DNA of 5,214 nucleotides from Candidatus Dormiibacterota bacterium (GTDB lineage: Bacteria; Chloroflexota; Dormibacteria; Aeolococcales; Aeolococcaceae). Made by a program: the position numbers and the translations under genes. Below the pieces are notes generated by a model that was not told the DNA's origin, searched no databases, and worked only from the letters and a program-made list of their open reading frames with translations. Below are positions 1-4,708 of the stretch, piece by piece; the first letter of the stretch is position 1, and each line of letters opens with the position of its first letter. The stretch spans positions 1-5,214 of the forward strand of contig JAFALX010000080.1 in NCBI GenBank assembly GCA_019234035.1, given 5' to 3'.

Positions 1-730
1 TCTGGCCTCCCTGTTCGCGGACGTGATCTGCCGAGACGCCGGTGTGCAGATCGATGCCCTCGCGGCGGAACACATCGGCGACCACTGCCGAGGACTCCGG
101 TTCCTCGCGGGCCAGCAGGCGCATGCCGAGGTCGACGATCGTCACGCGCGAGCCGAACCGGCGCAGCACCTGGGCGAGCTCGCAGGCGACGGGACCGCCT
201 CCGGCGACGATGATCGACTCAGGCGGGGCCGTCAGCTGCGCAATGTCTCGGTTGGTCCAGTACGGCACGGTGTCCAGGCCGTCGACCGGCGGGATCAGCG
301 GCTCGGTGCCCGTATTGATGATCACGGCGCGTTGCGCGGTGAAGACGCGGTCGCCGACCGTCACGCGGTTCGGCGCTTCGAAGCGTCCCGTTCCGCGCAC
401 GAAGTGGCCGCCCGTGCGCTCGAAGCGTTCCACGGCGACACGGTCATCCCAGTCGTCGGTGGCCTCAGTGCGGATGCACTGCGCCACCGGGGTCCAGTCC
501 GGACGAACCGATGCGGAGCCCGCCATTCCGTTCACCCGGCGCGCCTCCGCCAGCAGATCGGATGGGCGAACCATCATCTTGGTGGGGACGCAGGCGAAGT
601 AGGGGCACTCGCCACCGACGAGCCGCTCCTCGATGCCGACGACGTTCAGGCCGGCCGCGGCGAGGCCTCCCGCGAGCTGCTCGCCCCCGGGCCCCATCCC
701 GATCACAATCGCGTCGACCTGTTCGTCCAC
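1..730 (-). CDS. FAD/NAD(P)-dependent disulfide oxidoreductase, N-terminal 243 residues (partial)
   Basis: This is a class I pyridine nucleotide-disulfide oxidoreductase of the dihydrolipoamide dehydrogenase/mercuric reductase/glutathione reductase superfamily, a cytoplasmic flavoenzyme. The gene starts at GTG 730-728 on the minus strand and is open to the window edge. About half of a usual 450-480 residue protein is visible. The FAD-binding Rossmann motif is at residues 11-34 (GMGPGG...E34). The redox disulfide motif is GGECPYFACVPTK (39-51), with Cys42 and Cys47 in the canonical C-x4-C spacing. A second FAD contact, NTGTEP, is at 139-144. The NAD(P) Rossmann motif is at 177-200 (GGGPVACE, ending in D200). 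Family knowledge suggests an acidic residue at the end of that strand favours NADH; this is inference. Substrate is not determinable because the dimerisation domain with the catalytic His-Glu lies outside the window. The cysteine loop (PYFA in place of the usual VNVG) marks a subgroup distinct from classical lipoamide dehydrogenases. The start is fixed by a strong Shine-Dalgarno sequence 6 nt upstream. The gene diverges from the transpeptidase at 826. Confidence 0.93.
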   Translation of the reverse strand, partial: MDEQVDAIVIGMGPGGEQLAGGLAAAGLNVVGIEERLVGGECPYFACVPTKMMVRPSDLLAEARRVNGMAGSASVRPDWTPVAQCIRTEATDDWDDRVAVERFERTGGHFVRGTGRFEAPNRVTVGDRVFTAQRAVIINTGTEPLIPPVDGLDTVPYWTNRDIAQLTAPPESIIVAGGGPVACELAQVLRRFGSRVTIVDLGMRLLAREEPESSAVVADVFRREGIDLHTGVSADHVREQGGQ

Positions 731-736
731 GTCGAA

Positions 737-742
737 CCTCCT
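737..742 (-). promoter_or_regulatory. Strong Shine-Dalgarno AGGAGG for the oxidoreductase
   Basis: On the minus strand AGGAGG stands 6 nt before the GTG at 730, which selects this non-ATG start. It is the only consensus-strength ribosome binding site at a chosen gene start in the window; the other protein gene starts have weak or no such sequence. Confidence 0.85.
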
Positions 743-799
743 GGGCGTGTTGCTGGAACGTCTGGTTTCCCTTACGCCGCCGCGTAACTGGACTGCCGG

Positions 800-825
800 G
801 TCTCTCGTACCATGCCGCAAGAGAC
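800..825. repeat. Inverted repeat abutting the transpeptidase start codon
   Basis: GTCTCT (800-805) and AGAGAC (820-825) are perfect 6-bp inverted arms separated by 14 nt. The right arm ends directly before ATG 826. It lies in the 95-bp region between the two divergent genes. It could be an operator, or a hairpin affecting translation initiation if the mRNA starts upstream. The arms are short, so chance is possible. Confidence 0.35.
808..813 (+). promoter_or_regulatory. Candidate -10 box TACCAT for the transpeptidase
   Basis: TACCAT fits the TAnnnT pattern of a housekeeping sigma -10 element. It ends 12 nt before ATG 826, implying a leader of only a few bases. No good -35 hexamer is seen at 16-18 bp spacing. 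The same hexamer at the same distance precedes the lipoprotein gene (3467-3472). Confidence 0.35.
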
Positions 826-2226
826 ATGCGAGTCTGGGTGATAGCGGCCGCCGGGCTCGTCCTGGCGGTCGGCGCTTCGGGGGCAAGCCTGACAGCCGTG
901 GCGTCGGGCCGCCATTCGACGTTCGCTGCCGCCGCGAGCTCGTTGGAGAAGCAGTGGAACAAGGACGAGGCGGCAGGTGTGCCCGCCGCGAACATCGCCA
1001 CCCTCCGCAAGCAGCTCGACTCGTCGACCGAATCTCATGCCGGGTCGTGGTCGCCGCAATGGTGGGGGGACACCGGCGATTCGTTGATCAATCAGCTCCA
1101 GGGCAAGACGAACACGCTGTGGGCGGCTGCGATGAGTGCCGGCCGGACACAGGCGGAGCAGGCGGTGAAACTGTTCGGCCAGCTCAGCCAGCAGCTGGGC
1201 TCGTACATTCCCTCCAGCATGACGGCCGCGGAGGCCACGTGGGAATCGCAGATCACGGCCGCGTCGACGCCCAATCAGCTGAAGAACCTGGCGAGAACGT
1301 GGGTGGCGACGGTCGCGGCCACTCGCGCGCAGGCACAGCAGGCGCAGTTGGCAGCACAGCTGGACGCGCTGAACTCCCAGGCGACGGGATTCGACGGCGT
1401 GGCCGGCCTCGTGCAGGACGCGCAGGACGCGGTGAACACCGCTGACGCGGACAACCTCGACACCGGCGACGTCCCGGCGCTCATCACCGCCGTGCAGAAC
1501 GATGTTCAGGACAGTGCCATCCAGAACGCCGACGCCAGCAGCGCGATTCAGCAGCTCGTCACCGCTGACAGCCAGCTCCACTCGTTGATCTCGCTCAACG
1601 ACAATGTCAACGGGCAGATCCGTCCGCTGGAGTACTCGGTGGATCAGGCGGCCGCGGAGAACACCCCGAACCAGGCGTCACTCATGGGGCAGTACCAGGG
1701 CGTCCAGTCCTCCTTCACCGCTGCGCGGACGACCGCGCAGCTGACCGCGGTGCAGACCGCGATCAGCACTTTGCAGAACAGCGTCGCCACCGAGCTGGCC
1801 GCCGACGTGTGCGGGCACCCCGTCGGCGCGGGCAAGGTGCTCACGTTCAATCTGGCCCTGCAGGAGGGCGTGTTCTATCAGGACGGATGCGTCGTAAAGG
1901 CGACGCCCGTCACGACGGGGCGTGCAGAGCTGCGCACGCCCACCGGCACGTTCTCGACGTTCAACAAGCAGTCGCCGTTCCAGTTCATCTCCCCGTGGCC
2001 GCCGAGCTCGCCGTTCTACTACTACCCGTCCTGGGTCAACTATGTGATCGAGTTCGCATCCGGCGGATACTTCATCCACGACGCGCCGTGGGAGTCCGCG
2101 GGCGACTACGGTCCTGGCGGTGAGGATTCGGCGGGCGCGAGCCACGGCTGCATCCACGTGCCGAGCGACGTGATGACGTGGCTCTATGCGTGGACCCCGA
2201 CGGGCGTGCCGGTCATCATCACCTGA
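826..2226 (+). CDS. L,D-transpeptidase (YkuD domain) with long N-terminal helical region
   Basis: This 466-residue secreted or membrane-anchored protein probably forms 3-3 peptidoglycan cross-links or attaches ligands to peptidoglycan stems, outside the membrane. Residues 4-26 are a hydrophobic signal or anchor segment following M-R. Residues about 35-325 are rich in Ala, Gln, Ser and Asp with few charges and look mainly helical; I recognise no named domain there. The YkuD catalytic domain covers about 337-466: strand start GKVLTFNLALQEG (336-348), TPTGTF (371-376), His418 in YFIHDAP, and the catalytic motif SHGC at 439-442, with nucleophile Cys442. Cys329 and Cys355 bracket the domain entrance and could form a disulfide. 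ATG 826 is chosen because the signal segment begins there; the open frame continues upstream to 511 but overlaps the oxidoreductase on the opposite strand. The ribosome binding site is weak (AAGAG). The gene ends 4 bp from the convergent protease gene. Confidence 0.93.
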   Translation: MRVWVIAAAGLVLAVGASGASLTAVASGRHSTFAAAASSLEKQWNKDEAAGVPAANIATLRKQLDSSTESHAGSWSPQWWGDTGDSLINQLQGKTNTLWAAAMSAGRTQAEQAVKLFGQLSQQLGSYIPSSMTAAEATWESQITAASTPNQLKNLARTWVATVAATRAQAQQAQLAAQLDALNSQATGFDGVAGLVQDAQDAVNTADADNLDTGDVPALITAVQNDVQDSAIQNADASSAIQQLVTADSQLHSLISLNDNVNGQIRPLEYSVDQAAAENTPNQASLMGQYQGVQSSFTAARTTAQLTAVQTAISTLQNSVATELAADVCGHPVGAGKVLTFNLALQEGVFYQDGCVVKATPVTTGRAELRTPTGTFSTFNKQSPFQFISPWPPSSPFYYYPSWVNYVIEFASGGYFIHDAPWESAGDYGPGGEDSAGASHGCIHVPSDVMTWLYAWTPTGVPVIIT

Positions 2227-2234
2227 CGCGTCAG
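2223..2234. repeat. 12-bp perfect palindrome containing both convergent stop codons
   Basis: CTGACGCGTCAG is its own reverse complement. Bases 2224-2226 are the TGA stop of the transpeptidase. Bases 2231-2233 (TCA) are the TGA stop of the protease on the other strand. As RNA it can form only a 4-bp stem with a CGCG loop, perhaps extended by CAC (2220-2222) pairing with GTG (2238-2240) across a bulge. There is no T-tract, so it is not a convincing intrinsic terminator. Confidence 0.7.
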
Positions 2235-3403
2235 CTGGTGCAGGCCTGCGTGCTGACCGGATTCGTCTGCCCGAGGCCGGAGTTCACGTCGCCGGCGATT
2301 GTGGTCATCGTCAGCGCATAGCCCTCGTCGGGGTTGGTCGTGCTCGCGGCGAACACGAGGCCAAGCACCGTGCCGTTTGAGTCGACGAGCGGGCCGCCGG
2401 AGTTGCCGGGGATGATGTTCGCTGCCAGCACGGCGATGTCACGCTGCACCAGCGTGTCGCCGTAGATGTTGTAGCCGTTGACGGTCTCCGTGCCGGACAC
2501 GCCGGCGGGCACGACCTTCTCGTCGCCGCCGCCCGGATACCCGACGACGGCGCCGGTCTGCCCGCGCTGTGGATCGCCGGTCGCGCGATTGAGCGGCTGC
2601 AGCCCGAGATTCGGCACGTACACAACCGCGACGTCGATGTTGGGGTCGAACGCCACGACGGTGCCGTGGTCGACGGCGCCGGTGGGCGTGTCCACCTCGA
2701 CCGAGTTCGAGCCGGCGACCACGTGCGCGTTGGTGACGAGATAGTTCGGCGCCGCCGGCCACGCGGAGCCGGCCTCGGCGCCACCGCCGCAGCCGAACGC
2801 GATGACCTTCGCGGTCGAGGCCACTGCCGCGCGAGTCCCCGGAGTGTCGATGAGCGCGGGGATGGGCACCGGCGCCGGCGGCGCCACGAGTGACGCGAAC
2901 GGATTGGGGAAGTCGGTCGCGCGAAGCACGTTCTGGATGCTCGCGAGGAACCCGGGCGGATTGGGCGCGATGGTGGTGAGGCCGCGGACGATCGCCGACG
3001 TGTTGATCTGATCGTCGAGCCCCGTCCAGGGGCTTTGCGAGAACACAAGCCCCAGGTACCAGGCTCCGATGGCGACGCCGACGGCACCGAGCGCGGCGCC
3101 GAGGACCGAGTCCCATTGCGCGAAGCGGCTGCGGATGGCACGGAGCCGGACCTGGAACCCGATCGCGGTGCCGATGCCCTCGACGATCAGCGCGATCGCG
3201 AGGAAGAACCCGATGGCGATCAGGGGCTGGACCGTGCGGTTGTGAGTCAGGGCACGCGCGATTGGCGGCGCCACGACGGCACCGATGAGCAGGCCGAGCA
3301 GCAGCCCGATGAATGACGGGAGGACCCAGCTCACGCCGCGCCGGTAGCCCGAATAGGCGAACACCGCGAGGAAGACGATGATGAAGAAGTCGAGCAGGTT
3401 CAT
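2231..3403 (-). CDS. MarP-family membrane-anchored serine protease (CvpA-like + trypsin-like)
   Basis: The 390-residue protein has two parts. Residues 1-122 are a CvpA/colicin V production-like membrane region with about four hydrophobic segments (near 5-20, 27-48, 61-84, 98-122), beginning MNLLDFFIIV as is typical of the family. Residues about 190-390 are a chymotrypsin-fold protease facing outside. The catalytic triad is complete: His227 in TNAHV, Asp257 in NIDVAVV, and Ser335 in GNSGGP. Cys205 and Cys388 sit at the two ends of the protease domain, where mycobacterial MarP (Rv3671c) carries a stabilising disulfide, so a similar bond is likely. In M. tuberculosis MarP supports acid and oxidative stress resistance and processes a peptidoglycan hydrolase; the same role here is inference. 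The open frame extends upstream to 4012, but ATG 3403 starts exactly at the family N-terminus and avoids overlap with the divergent lipoprotein gene and the tRNA. No clear Shine-Dalgarno is seen. The gene converges on the L,D-transpeptidase. Confidence 0.93.
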   Translation of the reverse strand: MNLLDFFIIVFLAVFAYSGYRRGVSWVLPSFIGLLLGLLIGAVVAPPIARALTHNRTVQPLIAIGFFLAIALIVEGIGTAIGFQVRLRAIRSRFAQWDSVLGAALGAVGVAIGAWYLGLVFSQSPWTGLDDQINTSAIVRGLTTIAPNPPGFLASIQNVLRATDFPNPFASLVAPPAPVPIPALIDTPGTRAAVASTAKVIAFGCGGGAEAGSAWPAAPNYLVTNAHVVAGSNSVEVDTPTGAVDHGTVVAFDPNIDVAVVYVPNLGLQPLNRATGDPQRGQTGAVVGYPGGGDEKVVPAGVSGTETVNGYNIYGDTLVQRDIAVLAANIIPGNSGGPLVDSNGTVLGLVFAASTTNPDEGYALTMTTIAGDVNSGLGQTNPVSTQACTS

Positions 3404-3430
3404 GCGATATCCAAAGTCTGCCCGTCTTGT

Positions 3431-3454
3431 TGCCGGTTCCGTACGCCGGTGGCA
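3431..3454. repeat. Imperfect palindrome in the protease/lipoprotein divergent region
   Basis: The arms TGCC (3431-3434) and GGCA (3451-3454) flank a central CGTACG palindrome (3440-3445) on a shared axis; 7 of 12 positions per half pair. It lies between two divergent genes whose starts are 81 bp apart, the usual place for a shared operator. The pairing is incomplete and no regulator gene is next to it, so this is a weak candidate. Confidence 0.2.
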
Positions 3455-3466
3455 CGAACCCTCGGA

Positions 3467-3472
3467 TACCAT
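3467..3472 (+). promoter_or_regulatory. Candidate -10 box TACCAT for the lipoprotein gene
   Basis: TACCAT ends 12 nt before ATG 3485, the same hexamer and spacing as before the transpeptidase gene. No good -35 is present at normal spacing. The 5-12 nt upstream of the ATG contain no Shine-Dalgarno, which fits a very short leader. Confidence 0.35.
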
Positions 3473-3484
3473 CGGCGCACTGGT

Positions 3485-3853
3485 ATGGAATCGGGCAGGA
3501 CGAGGGGGCGCCGCGCAATCACCCTCATGCTGGCAGTGGTCGCGGCGGGACTCGCCGCCTGTGGCAGCGCGCCGAAGGCGACGCCGCACGCGAAGGCGAC
3601 GCCAACCCCCGCACCGACCATCAACCCGTCGGCACCGTTCGAGGCCAAGTACGCAAGCCTCCATCAGGGACTGTCGCTCGATGACGTGCGCGGCATCATG
3701 GGTTCGCCGGGCTCGACGATGTCCGAGGCGGACAACGGAGCCGGCACGACGAGCATCGTGATCCAGTGGCAGGATCCGAAGGACGCGGGGCACTCGATCA
3801 TCGCCGCTTTCGTGAACAACGTCATGCAGACGAAGTCTGCTATCGGCTTCTGA
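3485..3853 (+). CDS. Small lipoprotein with DUF3862/BLIP-like (SmpA/OmlA-fold) domain
   Basis: This is a 122-residue protein. A twin-arginine-rich n-region (residues 5-10) and a hydrophobic core (11-22) lead to the lipobox LAAC, with Cys26 as the lipidation site, so the mature protein should be tethered to the outer face of the membrane. Residues 27-51 are a Pro/Ala/Thr-rich linker. Residues about 52-122 match the pattern I know from DUF3862 proteins: a YASLHQGLSLDDVRGIMGSP helix segment (YxxIxxGMSxxEVxxILGxPG in the family), then a Q-W strand, AAFVNNVMQTKSAIGF at the end. The fold is of the beta-lactamase inhibitor (BLIP)/SmpA type, often used for protein binding; the partner is unknown. GTG 3449 is an alternative start that would add 12 residues ahead of the signal peptide; ATG 3485 gives a normal signal length. 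The gene diverges from the MarP-like protease, suggesting a shared envelope context. Confidence 0.82.
   Translation: MESGRTRGRRAITLMLAVVAAGLAACGSAPKATPHAKATPTPAPTINPSAPFEAKYASLHQGLSLDDVRGIMGSPGSTMSEADNGAGTTSIVIQWQDPKDAGHSIIAAFVNNVMQTKSAIGF
3573..3603 (+). repeat. Short direct repeat in the lipoprotein linker
   Basis: CGAAGGCGACGCC occurs at 3573-3585 and again at 3591-3603, an 18-nt period equal to six codons. It encodes the repeated KATP element in the Pro/Thr linker just after the lipidated cysteine. It probably arose by a small tandem duplication and may vary in copy number between strains. Confidence 0.75.
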
Positions 3854-3855
3854 CG

Positions 3856-3889
3856 GCGCTACGCTAGTCAGCGCGTCGGGGCGTAGCGC
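3856..3889. repeat. 9-bp inverted repeat between tRNA leader and tRNA 5' arm
   Basis: GCGCTACGC (3856-3864) is the exact reverse complement of GCGTAGCGC (3881-3889). The second arm covers the end of the acceptor 5' strand and the D-stem of tRNA-Pro. A competing shorter hairpin, GCGCT (3856-3860) with AGCGC (3870-3874), lies wholly in the leader. Neither has a T-tract. If transcription starts upstream of 3856, the leader could pair with the tRNA body. Confidence 0.6.
3860..3865 (+). promoter_or_regulatory. Candidate -10 box TACGCT for tRNA-Pro
   Basis: TACGCT (TAnnnT pattern) ends 11 nt before the mature tRNA 5' end, a reasonable distance for a short precursor leader. It lies only 6 nt after the lipoprotein stop. 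No convincing -35 is seen, and the tRNA could instead be co-transcribed with the lipoprotein gene. Confidence 0.3.
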
Positions 3890-3951
3890 AGCGGTAGCGC
3901 ACCTGCTTTGGGAGCAGGGGGTCCCCGGTTCGATCCCGGGCGCCCCGACCA
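3877..3951 (+). tRNA. tRNA-Pro (anticodon UGG), CCA encoded
   Basis: The 75-nt cloverleaf folds without mismatches. The acceptor stem is CGGGGCG/CGCCCCG, with the C1-G72 pair and A73 typical of bacterial tRNA-Pro. The D-stem is GCGC/GCGC with loop AGCGGTA, and the anticodon stem is CCTGC/GCAGG with loop TTTGGGA. The anticodon TGG is at 3909-3911. The variable loop is GGGTC, and the T-arm is CCCGG-TTCGATC-CCGGG. The 3' CCA (3949-3951) is in the DNA. With modified U34 this tRNA can read most or all proline codons. A toxin-antitoxin operon begins right after it, a common site for accessory DNA. Confidence 0.98.
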
Positions 3952-3955
3952 CATG

Positions 3956-3987
3956 GAGGTGTCGCACCGCGAACGAGGTGATACACT
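3956..3987. promoter_or_regulatory. Two matching palindromic boxes, candidate VapB(C) operator
   Basis: Box 1 (3956-3968) is GAGGTG-TCG-CACC and box 2 (3975-3987) is GAGGTG-ATA-CACT. Both have the form GAGGTG-N3-CACY, agree at 9 of 13 positions, and are offset by 19 bp, near two helical turns. Each core GTG-N3-CAC is an inverted repeat. Box 2 covers the vapB -10 hexamer. Ribbon-helix-helix antitoxins commonly bind paired short palindromes at their own promoter, so this is a good candidate for autorepression; binding itself is inferred. Confidence 0.5.
3979..3987 (+). promoter_or_regulatory. Extended -10 promoter of vapBC (TGA-TACACT)
   Basis: TACACT at 3982-3987 is preceded by TGn (3979-3981), an extended -10 element that can work without a strong -35. 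Six bases separate it from ATG 3994, so transcription should begin at or very near the A of the start codon, giving a leaderless mRNA. There is no Shine-Dalgarno in the 10 nt before the ATG. Confidence 0.6.
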
Positions 3988-3993
3988 TCATCC

Positions 3994-4263
3994 ATGCCCA
4001 CCAGCCGTCCACGTCACGTGATCACCGAGAGCGATGCCATTGCCGAAGCGATTGATGACGCGGCCGAGCGCTGGCCGGCTGATCGCCAGCATCGAGGCAG
4101 GTTGATCGTTCGACTCGTGGAAGAAGGGCACCGAGCCCTCGGACAGAGCAAGAAGCGTCGAGCCGCGAGGAGGAAGGAGACGATCGCCAGAACGAGCGGC
4201 GTGCTGACTGGCGTGTACGGCCCGAACTATCTCGACGATCTACGCCGCGACTGGTCGGAATGA
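3994..4263 (+). CDS. vapB: VapB-type antitoxin
   Basis: This 89-residue protein should neutralise the VapC toxin and bind the operon promoter. Residues 5-49 (RPRHVITESDAIAEAI... onward) fit a small ribbon-helix-helix-like DNA-binding module: a short strand near 7-11, then two helices. Residues 50-66 are very basic (KKRRAARRK). The C-terminal segment 67-89 (GVLTGVYGPNYLDDLRRDW) resembles the toxin-binding tail of many actinobacterial VapB proteins. ATG 3994 is the only possible start because an in-frame TGA lies at 3979-3981. Its stop overlaps the vapC start (ATGA, 4260-4263), which implies translational coupling. The promoter is an extended -10 six bases upstream. The assignment rests on size, the C-terminal pattern and the partner gene; the exact antitoxin family is less sure than the toxin family. 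Confidence 0.85.
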   Translation: MPTSRPRHVITESDAIAEAIDDAAERWPADRQHRGRLIVRLVEEGHRALGQSKKRRAARRKETIARTSGVLTGVYGPNYLDDLRRDWSE

Positions 4264-4649
4264 TCGTTCTGGATGCCAGCGTCCTCATCGCCCATCTCGA
4301 TGCCGATGACGCGCATCACTCAAGTGCCGACCAGCTCCTCGCCGAAACGTCACCTGCGGCGCTGGGAGCGAGCCCGATCACTCTCGCCGAGGTCTTGGTC
4401 GCGCCAGCACGGACCGGACGTCTAGATCGTGCAAATGCGGCACTCAAGCGACTGGGAATCGACTCCGTCGCGCTTGTCGAGGACGCACCGCTGCGGCTTG
4501 CAGTGCTGCGAGCAGGCACGAAGTTGAAATTGCCTGACTGTTGCGTGTTGCTCGCGGCGGAAACGGCGGACGCCAGCATTGCGACCTTCGACGACCGATT
4601 GGCCACAGCGGCGAGGGAGCGTGGTCACGTGGTGGTCAGCCGGCCCTGA
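4260..4649 (+). CDS. vapC: VapC-type PIN-domain ribonuclease toxin
   Basis: This is a 129-residue single PIN domain. VapC toxins are Mg2+/Mn2+-dependent endoribonucleases, often cutting tRNA or rRNA, and are inhibited by VapB. The acidic metal-binding residues are all in place: Asp5 in IVLDASVLIA, Glu44 in ITLAEVL, Asp93 in KLPDCCVLLAA, and Asp111/Asp112 in ATFDDRLA. Length and motif spacing match the family, so the toxin looks intact. The RNA target cannot be read from sequence. The start codon overlaps the antitoxin stop in an ATGA arrangement, so expression should be coupled. The TGA stop (4647-4649) is followed in the same frame by an open stretch encoding a hydrophobic segment and the DUF6585-like remnant. 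Confidence 0.95.
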   Translation: MIVLDASVLIAHLDADDAHHSSADQLLAETSPAALGASPITLAEVLVAPARTGRLDRANAALKRLGIDSVALVEDAPLRLAVLRAGTKLKLPDCCVLLAAETADASIATFDDRLATAARERGHVVVSRP

Positions 4650-4691
4650 CTCACCGTACTTGCGCTATGGGGCGGGACAGCCGCCGGGATA

Positions 4692-4708
4692 GCGGCCGCG
4701 GTGGCCGC
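4692..4708 (+). repeat. GC-rich hairpin 42 bp after vapC
   Basis: GCGGCC (4692-4697) and GGCCGC (4703-4708) form a perfect 6-bp stem with a 5-nt loop; an alternative 5-bp stem is possible at 4697-4709. No T-tract follows, so it is not a standard intrinsic terminator. It lies in the in-frame hydrophobic-coding stretch, and Ala-rich GC-rich codons alone could create it. Confidence 0.25.

Noticed and set aside
511..825. Upstream extension of the transpeptidase reading frame
   Set aside because: It is antisense to the well-supported oxidoreductase gene, is Arg/Pro-rich as expected of a GC-rich shadow frame, and a signal segment begins exactly at ATG 826.
3404..3448. GGAACC on the minus strand (3440-3435) as an ECF sigma -35 element for the protease gene
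   Set aside because: No GTT- or CGTC-like -10 is found at the usual 16-18 bp spacing, so the match is only half a promoter.
3925..3951. Attachment-site duplication of the tRNA 3' end
   Set aside because: No second copy of this segment is visible elsewhere in the window, and no integrase gene is present.
3404..4012. Upstream extension of the protease frame on the minus strand
   Set aside because: It runs antisense through the lipoprotein gene, the tRNA and the vapB start. The CvpA-like N-terminus begins at 3403.
3953..4020. Small ORF from ATG 3953, overlapping vapB in another frame
   Set aside because: It begins in the base right after the tRNA CCA trinucleotide region, has no suitable ribosome binding site upstream, and its translation shows nothing recognisable.
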